From positions 33,000,296 to 33,064,295 of the forward strand of contig OY747703.1 in NCBI GenBank assembly GCA_963556495.2: a stretch of 64,000 nucleotides of DNA, read 5' to 3'. The position numbers and the translations under genes were made by a program. The notes beneath the pieces were generated by a model, which saw nothing but the letters and a program-made list of their open reading frames with translations, was not told the DNA's origin and searched no databases. Below are positions 54,525 to 64,000 of the stretch, piece by piece; positions within the stretch are counted from its first letter, which is position 1, and each line of letters begins with the position of its first letter. This DNA is from Valencia hispanica (taxonomy: Eukaryota; Chordata; Actinopteri; Cyprinodontiformes; Valenciidae).

Positions 54525-54645
54525 AATAAAACCAGTCAGCTTCATTTTTTTAGCCTTATATCACCCAGTTTGTAGTTGTCTTTTCATTTTAAATGAATTG
54601 CACTGTACATCAACTTGTCTGTCTTTTTGTACTCGTTTAAATAAA
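54525..54645 (+). promoter_or_regulatory. ppp1r27 poly(A) signals
   Basis: AATAAA at 54525-54530 and 54640-54645. The second is followed by a T-rich stretch, so the transcript probably ends near 54660. The L2 element begins about 50 bases later. Confidence 0.7.
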
Positions 54646-54957
54646 GTTTTTTAAACCATGATCCCTTTGCTTTATTCTGCAGCAAATATTAACTTCAGCT
54701 TGTTTACGGGGGGTGACGGGGGTAAGCCGTATTGCGTCATTTCCTGTTGTGCTCCGTGGAGCTGTTGTTCAGACTCTCTTGAATTGATCTTATTTTCTCT
54801 GTGCTGAGCCCTTTCTAGGTTATTTTAACACACAAGCACACAAAAACACACATTTTGTGGTGGTGTACTTTACGTTTTGGGAACTCCTTGTGTTTCACAC
54901 AGCTTTTCTTGGGGTGGTAAGGTCTCGTAGCTCAGTTAGCTTAGCTTCATTGCGGCT

Positions 54958-55842
54958 ATGGCTACTCTCCTCTCTCCTGTCTCTAACTCTTCTCTTCTCT
55001 CTTGCTCTCTCTGTCAGATGTTTAGTTACTTCCCTGCCTCCTTTAGTGATAATGGTACCTGTAATAAATGTAATATTTTTGTAGTTTTGGAGGCGAGGGT
55101 ATCAGAATTAGAAGCACGGCTCCGCGCTGTTGAAAAACCAGCAGATAGCCGAAGCCCATTAGCCAGCGCGGAGCCAACAAGAATAGATCCCCCTAGCTGT
55201 CCTCCAGTAGAGCCCGCGCAGCCGGGTCCTCAGGCCGGCTGGGTGACTGTACGTAGGAAGCATAGTTCTAGAACCCAGCCCCCGGGCCACCACCAACCGG
55301 TCCGCATTTCTAACAGATTTTCCCCGCTCAGCGACACACCCGCTGAGAAGCCGACCCTGGTAATTGGCAGCTCCATAGTCAGAAACGTGGCATTAGAGAC
55401 ACCATTGACCATAGTCAAATGCTTGTCAGGGGCCAGAACAGGCGACATCAAATCCAACCTGAAACTGCTGGCTAAAGATAAGCGTAAATACAGTAAGATT
55501 GTTATTCACGCTGGCAGTAATGACACCCGGTTACGCCAATCGGAGGTCACTAAAATTAGTGTTGCTTCGGTGTGTAAGTTTGCCAAAACAATGTCAGACT
55601 CTGTAATCTTTTCAGATCCCCTGCCTGATCGGACCAGTGACGACATGTTTACCCGCATGCTGTCATTCAATCAATGGTTGTCTAGGTGGTGTCCTGCAAA
55701 CGATGTGGGCTACATTGATAACTGGAGAACATTTTGGGGAAAACCTGGTCTGATCCGGAGAGACGTCATCCATCCCACTTTGGATGGAGCAGCTGTTCTT
55801 TCTAGGAATATGGCCGAATTTATTAATCCTCCAAAACACTGA
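54958..55842 (+). CDS. L2 LINE ORF1 protein with esterase-like domain
   Basis: 294 residues, open throughout. A short CNKC motif (about residue 36) and a coiled-coil-like [16 protein letters not shown] are followed by a Pro/Ser-rich linker. The C-terminal half resembles an SGNH-type esterase: [13 protein letters not shown] with the likely nucleophile serine in [11 protein letters not shown] as the oxyanion block, and DVIHPTLDG with the Asp-x-x-His pair. Such a domain is known in ORF1 of CR1/L2-type LINEs and may aid ribonucleoprotein or membrane interaction. The start may lie further upstream. Confidence 0.8.
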   Translation: MATLLSPVSNSSLLSCSLCQMFSYFPASFSDNGTCNKCNIFVVLEARVSELEARLRAVEKPADSRSPLASAEPTRIDPPSCPPVEPAQPGPQAGWVTVRRKHSSRTQPPGHHQPVRISNRFSPLSDTPAEKPTLVIGSSIVRNVALETPLTIVKCLSGARTGDIKSNLKLLAKDKRKYSKIVIHAGSNDTRLRQSEVTKISVASVCKFAKTMSDSVIFSDPLPDRTSDDMFTRMLSFNQWLSRWCPANDVGYIDNWRTFWGKPGLIRRDVIHPTLDGAAVLSRNMAEFINPPKH

Positions 55843-55935
55843 CAACCCAGGGTCCAGACCTGGAAGCAGAGTCGTAGTTTAACCCACCTCTCTGCTGCTT
55901 CTGTACTGTTACCCCCCCATTACCCTATAGAAACA

Positions 55936-58928
55936 GTGTTTTGCCCACGGCCAAAATTAAATGGATTAAAAGTTAAGCCAACAAAAGCAAATTATGGAAA
56001 TCTCATAAAAATAAATACAACTTTGACTGAACAGAAAAATAAATCTATTAAATGTGGTTTATTAAACATAAGATCTCTCTCCTCAAAGACGTTGTTAGTA
56101 AATGACTTGATTGGTGATAATCACATGGATTTGCTTTGTCTCACAGAAACCTGGTTGCAGCAGGAGGATTATGTCAGTATAAATGAGTCAACTCCTTCCA
56201 GTCATTTAAATTTTCACATTCCTAGAAATACTGGGCGAGGGGGAGGAGTTGCAACTATTTTTCTTTCTGATTTACTAATTAGTTCCAGACCAATTGATAG
56301 CTACAGTTCTTTTGAACATCTAACCCTTAATTTCCCTCATCCAAGTTGCAAAACATTAAGACCATTTTTGTTTGTGGTTTTGTATCGTCCACCAGGCCCT
56401 TACTCTCAATTCTTGGATCAGATCTCACATTTTTTATCTGATTTAGAAATAAATACTGATAGGGTCATTATAGTGGGGGACTTTAATATTCATGTGGATA
56501 CTGAAAGTGATAGCCTAAATGCAGCCTTTAATGCTATCTTAGACTCAATTGGCTTTACTCAAAAAGTACAGGGATCGACCCACTCGGGCAAACACACTTT
56601 GGACCTTGTACTGACATACAGTATTGAGTGTGAGGAAATAACAGTCCACCCACATAACCCGGTCCTGTCTGACCACTTCTTAATAACTTTTGAATTTACT
56701 TTAACTGACCAACTTAAATCTGAAAGAAAATGTCATTATAGTAGAGCTTTATCAGACAATGCTGTAACAATTTTTAAAGAATCTGTTCCATTCTTACTTT
56801 CCTTAGTGTCTCAGGGTAACACAGTGGATGGCAGCAATTCTATCTCTAACCCTTCAGAAATTGATGGTCTGGTTCACAGCGTTACGTCCTCATTGCGTTT
56901 GGCATTAGATAGTGTAGCCCCCTTAAAAAAGAAAGTGGCTAGCCATAGGAGGCTGACTCCTTGGTTCAACGCAGAGTTGCGTACTTTAAAGCAGAATACT
57001 AGGAAGTTGGAGAGAAAATGGTACTCTACACATCTAGAGGATTCCTATTTAACCTGGAATAACAGTCTATTGCTGTATAAAAAGACCCCTCGACAAGCTA
57101 GAACAGCATATTTTTCATCATTAATAGAGGCGAATAAAAACAATCCTAGGTTTCTTTTTAGTACAGTTGCAAAACTTACACAGTCATAGCTCTGTTGCGC
57201 CAACTATTCCCCCAGCTCTTAGCAGTGATGATTTTATGGGATTCTTCATAAATAAAATTAATTCTATTAAAAATAAAATCATTGGCACCCTCCCAAACAT
57301 GATTAATTCTTCCTCAGTAAATGAGGCAGTATCGGAAAGAACTGTAGAACCTCAGTTGTGCTTAGGCTGTTTTGATTCAGTCGAGCGTTCGGAATTATGA
57401 AAAATATTAGCCTCATCTAAACCTTCAACTTGTATGTTGGACCCAATCCCAACCAAATTATTTAAAGAAGTGTTCCATTTGGTTCCTGGCCCCATTTTGG
57501 ATATGATGAATCTATCCTTAGTAAACGGATACGTACCACAGGAATTTAAAATAGCTGTAATTAAACCTTTACTCAAGAAACCTTCCCTTGATCAAGATGA
57601 CTTAGTGAATTACAGACCTATATCTAACCTTCCTTTCTTATCCAAAGTCCTTGAGAAAATTGTTGCTAATCAAGTCTGTGAGCATCTAAACAGTAACGAG
57701 CTGTTTGAAGAGTTTCAGTCAGGTTTTAGAGCTCATCATAGCACTGAAACAGCACTGGTGAAGGTTACTAATGATATTCTCATGGCCTCAGATAATGGAC
57801 TTGTGTCTGTTCTGGTTTTGTTAGATCTCAGTGCTGCTTTTGACACAGTCGATCACAATATTCTCTTAGAAAGGCTTGAACATGTTGCAGGGATCAAAGG
57901 AACAGCACTAGGCTGGTTTAAATCATATTTGTCTGACAGATTCCAGTTTGTTCATCTAAATGATAAATCTTCACTCTCAAGGGTTACTTGTGGAGTTCCA
58001 CAGGGTTCTGTGCTTGGACCAATTCTGTTCACCATATACATGCTCCCAATTGGTAGAATCATTAGACAGCATGGGATAAATTTCCACAGCTATGCAGATG
58101 ATACACAACTATATTTATCCATAAATCCTGATGAACCCAGTCAGTTAGGTAGATTACAGGCATGTCTGGAAGACATAAAACATGGATGACCCTAAATTTT
58201 TTGCTTTTAAATTCTGACAAGACAGAAGTTGCTGTATTTGGACCAGAAGTTCTAAAACAGAAACTGATTAGTCAATCATTTCATCTTGATGGAATTAAAT
58301 TGGCCCCCAGTAATAACGTAAAGAACCTCGGCGTTATTTTTGACCAAGACTTGACATTTAAATCCCATATTAAACAGGTTTCTAGGATTTCCTTCTTTCA
58401 CCTCCAGAATATTGCTAAAATTAGAAACATCCTGTCCAGGAGTGATGCTGAGAAACTAGTCCGTGCATTTGTTACCTCAAGGCTGGACTACTGTAATTCT
58501 TTTCAGGAAGTCCACAAAATGCCATTAAAAGCCTTCAGTTGATCCAAAATGCGGCAGCAAGAGTTCTGATGAATATTAAAAAGAGAGATCACATTTCTCC
58601 TGTTTTAGCTTCCCTTTGTTGGCTCCCTGTTAAATCCAGAATAGAATTTAAGATCCTTCTTCTTACATACAAAGCCCTTAATAATCAAGCTCCATCATAC
58701 ATCAGAGATCTAATTGTTCCATATGTTCCCAACAGAGCACTTTGCTCTCAGACGGCAGGTTTACTTTTAGTTCCTAGGATTTCTAAAAGTAGAATGGGAG
58801 GCAGATCTTTTAGTTATCAGGCTCCTCTCCTGTGGAACCAGCTCCCAGCTTTAGTCCGTGAGGCAGAAACTCAGTTTACTTTTAAGGCCAGGCTTAAAAC
58901 TTTCCTTTTTGATAAAGCTTATAGTTAG
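55936..58928 (+). pseudogene. L2 LINE ORF2 (endonuclease and reverse transcriptase), frameshifted
   Basis: The coding frame moves three times. 55936-57189 carries the AP endonuclease ([35 protein letters not shown]). 57167-58189 carries the reverse-transcriptase core ([48 protein letters not shown]), with one stop at 57398-57400. 58162-58542 and 58539-58928 carry the C-terminal part (NLGVIFDQDLTFKSHI and later APLLWNQLP). Catalytic residues of both enzymes are present. The breaks mean this copy cannot make a complete protein. Confidence 0.9.
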
Positions 58929-59639
58929 AGTGGCTTAGGTCATCCTGAGCTATCTCTGTAGTTATGCTGCTATAGGCTTAGACAGCTGGAGGCAGACTGA
59001 CCAATTTTCTTCAATCTGCTACTTCCTTTTCTCCTACGACTCTCCAGTTGTATTACAGTACATTCTGTTATTTCGACTGTTAACTTTGTTTTCTCTCAGT
59101 GTTTTTCTCTCCATAGAAGATATACCTGGTCTGGTATCCTGCTTGGCTGCAATGCCCTGTTGGACGGGGGGCATCGACTGGGATGATGCTCCCAGTAACT
59201 GAACATCCACTGTGTCCTGTTATCAACTTTTTACTTTCTGTAACATAGAAAGTACTCTTATATCATATCTGCTGTTCCTTCTGTGTCTCTGCTCTGTCTT
59301 CTCAAACCCCCAGACGGTCGTGGCAGATGGCTGCTCTTACTGAGCCTGGTTCTGTTGGAGGTTTCTTCCTGTTAAAGGAGAATTTTTCCTCTCCACCGTC
59401 GCTACATGCTTGCTCAGTATGAGGGATTGCTGAAGGATTGCTGTGGTTGGAAAGTCTTCCCAACCTCACGCCAATGACTGACGCAATCTGCTGGGATTCC
59501 TTAAATAGGAAACTTTTTAACTGATTGGAATGTTTGTATAAATGTATTGAAATTACTTCTTGTTAAGTGCCTTGAGATGACATCTGTTGTGAATTGGCGC
59601 TATATAAATAAACTGAATTGAATTGTTTATTCAACTCTT

Positions 59640-60620
59640 TTAACTCTGTGAAATTAAGAAATAAATTCAATGGAAAAAACAGAAATTTAAGCAAAGGTGA
59701 AGAAGTTAGAAAATCATTATAAACCAACAAAACTCTTTGATAACATGTTAGTTTTCTGTTTCCTATGAAACATGGATTGTAATGTATCAGGGTTGTAGAT
59801 CATCTGTAAAAGGAAAAGGTTCTGAACCTACTAGAACTGGCTGGCCATCTAAACTGAAAGATATGGGGAGATGGACCGTAGTCAGGGAGATGACAAAGAA
59901 TCAGTTGGTCACTCTGTCAGAGCTTTAGTGTTGTTGCTCTGTGGCGAGAAGAGAACCTTCCAGAAGGACAAGCATTTGGCTAAGATATCAAAGGAGTGGC
60001 TTCAGGACAACTCTAGGGAGATCTAAAAATAGCTTAGCACCGATGTTTCCCATTCAACCTGATGGAGCCTATGATATTCAGTTTCTCAAAAAAGTAGCCT
60101 ATTATAAAGGAAATAAAAAAAGCTTTTTTTACACAGAAATGTTACATTATTGTCTGGACAATAATGGGAAGATTCTGGCTTCCCAGTTGTCCAGCCATTA
60201 GTCACAGACATCCTCCACCAAGAGCTTAAGCCCCAAAGGGTCACTGCTAAAGAATCTGGATGTTCAGAGTGCTTCATGTCAGTGTTTTAATAGAAAGTTA
60301 AGTAGAAGGAAAAAGAGTGGCAGAAGAAAAGTCCAAAAGTTTTAATGGAGCCTTTAGGTTTCCAACATTTCACCAGCACACCTGTTATCTTGTCCTCAGG
60401 TATGGTTGGTCCACGGTATTTTTACCAAATCAAAACCTCATAGAAATGCTATACAGCATCATCAAGAAAAAGGTGAGGGACACCAGACCCAACAATGCAG
60501 ACAAGCTGAGGGCTGCCATCGAAGCAACCAGGGCTCCCATTAAACCTCTGCAGAACCACAGGTCCATGCCACTCCATATTGATGCAGTAATGCATGCAAG
60601 ATGAGCCCAAACAAGGATTA
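59640..60620. mobile_element. Decayed Tc1/mariner-type sequences
   Basis: 60410-60600 encodes the C-terminal end of a Tc1-type transposase in the + frame (PNQNLIEMLYSIIKKKVRDT, then NADKLRAAIEA), corresponding to the PD.NPIE.LW region with the aspartate lost. The preceding sequence is similarly transposon-like ('ggttggtccacggtattttt'). Not functional. Confidence 0.55.
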
Positions 60621-60980
60621 AGTTCTTTTTTACTAGCCTTTCTTAATCTAACTTTCTGATAAACTGGTTCTTGGTTGTAAGCTATATTCATCAAAATTAG
60701 TGTAACCACTTGAAATAGTTCACTGTTTATTACATCTATATAAAAAGGTTTCACTTAAAATTAATTAATTTTGGGGAATTTTTTTCACCTATAATAATGA
60801 AAAAGCTAAACATAAGTAGTGCATACAAGCTAGAAAGAAAACTGAACTCTAAGAAAACTATTTTTTACTACCTATACATTGTTAGGAATTAATGTTTTAC
60901 TTAAATAGATTATCAATGCACTGAAATAACAAATTAGCAAAAACAAATATTCATCACAGGTCTGTAGGTTTTAAGGTCTT

Positions 60981-63900
60981 TCATTGGTTTTGCTGCAGCT
61001 TTTCAATCACCCAGCTGTGCTTGATCCGAGGTTGGCCTCCCTCTCTGTCTGCTCTGTCAGTGGAACCAGTGGGTTAAATGGTAAGCAGCGTGGGCGAGAG
61101 ACGGTTTCCTTTCATTTGTTAAGTTTGCTCTTTTATTGAGCAGAATTGTTACAGCATAATTGGTTCATTGTTAAAACAGTGCTAAAGCAATAAAAAAAAA
61201 AGTTGCTTTCTTGGCTTGAATCCCCAAGTAAAACTAGGAAAACGATTTAAAAAAAATATTTTTCCTAGTACACTCCTGGTACACTTTAAACACACTAACA
61301 TAAAAAACAGCTCCATCCTTGTTACAGTAAAAAAAAACAAAAAAACCCTACAATTTCCTACTTCCTTTTCTTTTGTCCTGTTTCTTTCTTCTGTTTCTTC
61401 AAAAAGACGTCCCTCTCCTTTTAATCTCCTGAAATCAATTTTTGTCATCAAACTAATGCTGAATACAACACTCAAGAGTACAAAAATAGGTTCAATAGGA
61501 CACAAGACCGAGCGTACCTGAATGGTCTCTGCTCTGACCGGAGCCCTTTTGTTCTCCGTCCTCTGAGTACGGCCCCAGCTGCACAAAGAGGGATTTCAGG
61601 ACTGAAGATGCTGAAGTATCTACACCGGAACGCACATGACAATTTGTATGCATGTGTGAAATTTATTATTATTTTTTTTTAATGTTACAATCACAGATTT
61701 GGATGGGATGTTATGTGACAGACCAAAACAAACTACTTCATAACTTTAAAAAGGGAAAAAAAATATTATTTTTACTTTCTCACAAATCTAATAAGTGTGG
61801 GGTTCATTTGTATTCCACCCAGTGAACTATATATATATATATATACACATACATATACATACACACACACACACACACACACACATATTTGAAAACCAAT
61901 GGATGTGAAGGTATTTTTTTTATCTCTTACCTCTTGGGGATAAAGCATCAGGCAGATTCTGGTTAGTCCGACTTGAAGACAGATCACAGGGAGAGTCGGA
62001 AATGATGCTGCAAACTGTAGCTGACGACTGTTTCCCAGCATCATTTTCAGTTTTTGAGCTCTGGGAGGACTCAGAAGAGGTTTGCCTGTGAGACGTTATA
62101 GCCTGGGATGGGAAAAACTTCCAATCAGAGTCTGTTTGTTTGAAATTTGATCCTGCATTGTCAGCCGACTGCTGCCTGCATGGAGGAGCAGCAGACTGCG
62201 CTGTTGTCTCTGAATATGGAAAAGAAGATGGATTTTCACTAAGAGGAGAAGCAAAAAGGCTGAAGAAGGGCAAGGAGGGAATTCTGGCATCCTCAGACTG
62301 CTGAGGCTTGATAGCTGAAGTCAAAGAGTCTGTTCTTGGTGTAACACTGTCAGTAAGAGGGTTTGCAAAAAGGCTACTAAACGGTCTTTTGGGTGATATT
62401 CTATTTTCAGCTGAAGAAACCCCCAGATTTGCTGTTTGGCTATAGGTTGCTTTGGAGGTGTTGGAAGAATGCTGTTTTAGTGCACCAGTTTGGACATCTG
62501 AGTGTTTCTTTTCAGGGTTTGGGAGAATCTCAGAAAATGGAAAGTGATGAACAGCAACGTCTCTTCTTTTATCACAGGTAGTTACAGCCACTCTTCTTTT
62601 GGAAAGATTTGGCTTCAGCTGTGTGGGATGTTTTGGAGGACATGCCTGTCCTGCAGAGATTTCATGGGATTTGGTTCCTTTGAGCGAAAGCTCAATTTCT
62701 CTACTTGTGGAAAACGCAGACTTCCCTGGATAAAACTCTTGTTTAGTGTAGGTTTTCTGTCCCTCTTTCTCGGATGTATGAAAAAGAACCGGAAGAGAGT
62801 CTGCAATCAGGCTGTGTTTCACTTCAAGGGAGGGCAAGCTTTTTGGCATTGTTTGTTGAGATCCATTCTCTACAATTGGGGGAGTTTGAGGCGGTTCCTC
62901 TTTTCTAAATGGAGGAACTTTGATTTCTTCAGAAATGACTTGTGGCGCATAAAACACGATCTGTTCACTAGGAGGATCAGGTGTTGGGCCATTAGAGGAA
63001 CTATCTGCAGATTTATAGGAGCCGAGGACAGCTTCAACTGAGTAGGGGACTTTGGTTTGGTTGGCGTAAGGTCTATCAGAGGAGGTATGAGGGTCAGAGG
63101 AAGACACCTGGCTTAAAGGAGTTTTAGTGAAACAGGAGAAAGTTCTGGACAGCTGAGGTCCAAGCACGGCCTCCACCAAGTAACAAACTGGCTCCTGTTG
63201 GTTGTGGGTGTTTAATGAGGAGCCGCCAGGATGATCAGAGCCTAATACACACTGTTTTGTTACATCAGGACGCCCAGGGGGTTCCTTCTCAGCATCTGTG
63301 CTGTTGTAAAAGCTTGGCCTGCAAAATAAAAACAGGTACAAGGTCAACTTGAAGGATGAATTAACCATCAATATGCAGGACTGCACAAAAGCCATCCAAT
63401 ACCCACAAACTTGAACCCATTTAACTTATAGACCATCAGCAGCAGAAAGTGGCAGTCGTGAAATAAAGGGAAAATACATGTTTTTAACAAATATATAAAT
63501 ATTCACTTAGCATGATACTGCCACCACCATGTTAAATAACTTTATATGACCAGAACACTTTCTACCAAATGTTTGTTGACCCTTTTTATATTATCTAATT
63601 TCTGGCCTATTTCTGGAGACTTTTTGATCAACTCAGTATTTATCAACCATTTTTTGGTGTTCATATCATGACTCTTAAATCTAGTGGCGAACCTATGCAC
63701 TGCCTCTGAAAACAGGAAAACTGAAACCGGTGCCTTCTTGTGCTTTATTACCTAAAGGGTTGTGTGAGAAAATCAGGGTTCTTGTTTTCTTCAGCAGGTT
63801 TGTTCTCCTCTGTGTTTGACTGCTGTTCTGACGACTCCTCTTTATTTTTGTTTGCAAGTTCGTAAAAGACTTTTTCTTCTTTCAATGCCTACAGTGGGAA

Positions 63901-64000
63901 GACATTTACCATACTTAGCAGTTTCAGCATAAAGAAACACTCTTTAATGCTTTAAGTTTCCTCAACAGTTGCAGCACCAACCTCCTCCAACAGTTTTTCA
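60981..64000 (-). CDS. Unrecognised gene, last four exons and part of a fifth; long disordered region
   Basis: Minus-strand exons: 63982-64000 (partial, EKLLEE), 63752-63888, 61931-63318 (a 1388-nt exon), 61518-61619, 60981-61051 (stop TGA at 60981-60983). All have AG acceptors and GT donors, and phases agree throughout, giving about 571 visible residues. The part nearest the N-terminus is charged and helical (ALKEEKVFYELANKNKEESS). The large exon is Ser/Pro/Gln-rich and probably disordered. It holds two VEAVLG motifs (CYLVEAVLG, PYSVEAVLG) and two F..LFA.PL motifs (FSSLFANPL, FFSLFASPL). The C-terminus has SVLKSLFVQLGPYSEDGEQ and ends PRIKHSWVIEKLQQNQ. The final acceptor is an AGAG form, chosen because it preserves a conserved-looking end; the alternative gives a shorter, less convincing tail. 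I do not recognise the family. A TTTATT at 60726-60731 could be its poly(A) signal. Confidence 0.75.
61690..61890. repeat. Transposon end plus TA/CA microsatellite in an intron
   Basis: 'ttggatgggatgttatgtga' and the following text resemble the terminal region of the element at 34682. (TA)n at about 61829-61845 and (CA)n at 61860-61884 follow. All lie in the intron between exons 61931 and 61619 of the minus-strand gene. Confidence 0.6.

Larger units (their letters stand above)
54708..59627 (+). mobile_element. Near full-length L2 (Maui-like) LINE
   Basis: A non-LTR retrotransposon of about 4.9 kb: 5'UTR, ORF1, ORF2 with endonuclease and reverse transcriptase, a 0.7-kb 3'UTR and a terminal (TTGAA)-type tail. 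The left boundary is approximate. The 3' two kilobases are almost identical to the copy at 10122-12120, which implies recent activity of the family. No target-site duplication was established. Confidence 0.9.

Noticed and set aside
61216..61586. Open frames of 101 and 134 residues on both strands
   Set aside because: They lie mostly in an intron of the minus-strand gene. Only 61518-61619 has splice borders that fit the phase.

Overview
The window is vertebrate genomic DNA, almost certainly from a teleost fish. The evidence is compact genes with GT-AG introns, fish-type Tc1/mariner, hAT, piggyBac and L2 (Maui-like) elements at high density, and a gene family I know only from fish assemblies. 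No prokaryotic or viral gene organisation is present. All gene models were read by hand from splice sites and reading phase. Family names come from recognising the proteins, and no database search was run.

Layout. (1) About 254-17450, + strand: the 3' end of pecam1, comprising the cytoplasmic-tail exons. The immunoglobulin and transmembrane exons lie before position 1. A long intron (4583-13862) holds a nested minus-strand pseudogene of a fish-specific multicopy family. Its second coding exon is split by an L2 LINE with a 7-bp target-site duplication, and the whole block is bounded by inverted CACTG-like ends. (2) 17450-38050: about 20 kb of intergenic repeats. These are nested Tc1 remnants, dispersed teleost repeats, a tRNA-type SINE, a piggyBac remnant, a 1.2-1.4 kb tandem duplication of GCTAA-rich sequence, a 51-bp hairpin array, and one Tc1-like element with both ends intact but a dead transposase. 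(3) 38250-50420, + strand: a complete p4hb gene (protein disulfide isomerase A1, 11 coding exons, 509 aa, two CGHC sites, C-terminal HDEL). (4) 53112-54660, + strand: a complete ppp1r27 gene (three coding exons, 167 aa, RVxF motif plus ankyrin repeats). The p4hb-ppp1r27 pair is also adjacent in mammals. (5) 54708-59627, + strand: a near full-length L2-type LINE with ORF1 (SGNH esterase-like) and a frameshifted ORF2. (6) 60981-64000, minus strand: the last four exons and part of a fifth of a gene I do not recognise. It encodes a long disordered, serine/proline-rich region with repeated short motifs.

The host genes have separate jobs: endothelial/leukocyte adhesion signalling (pecam1), ER oxidative folding (p4hb) and muscle PP1 regulation (ppp1r27). 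The most unusual structure is the 7.2-13.6 kb block. There a host-like gene family sits between transposon-like ends and carries a hAT MITE in one intron and an L2 in one exon. The hairpin array and large tandem duplication at 23.6-28.1 kb come second.
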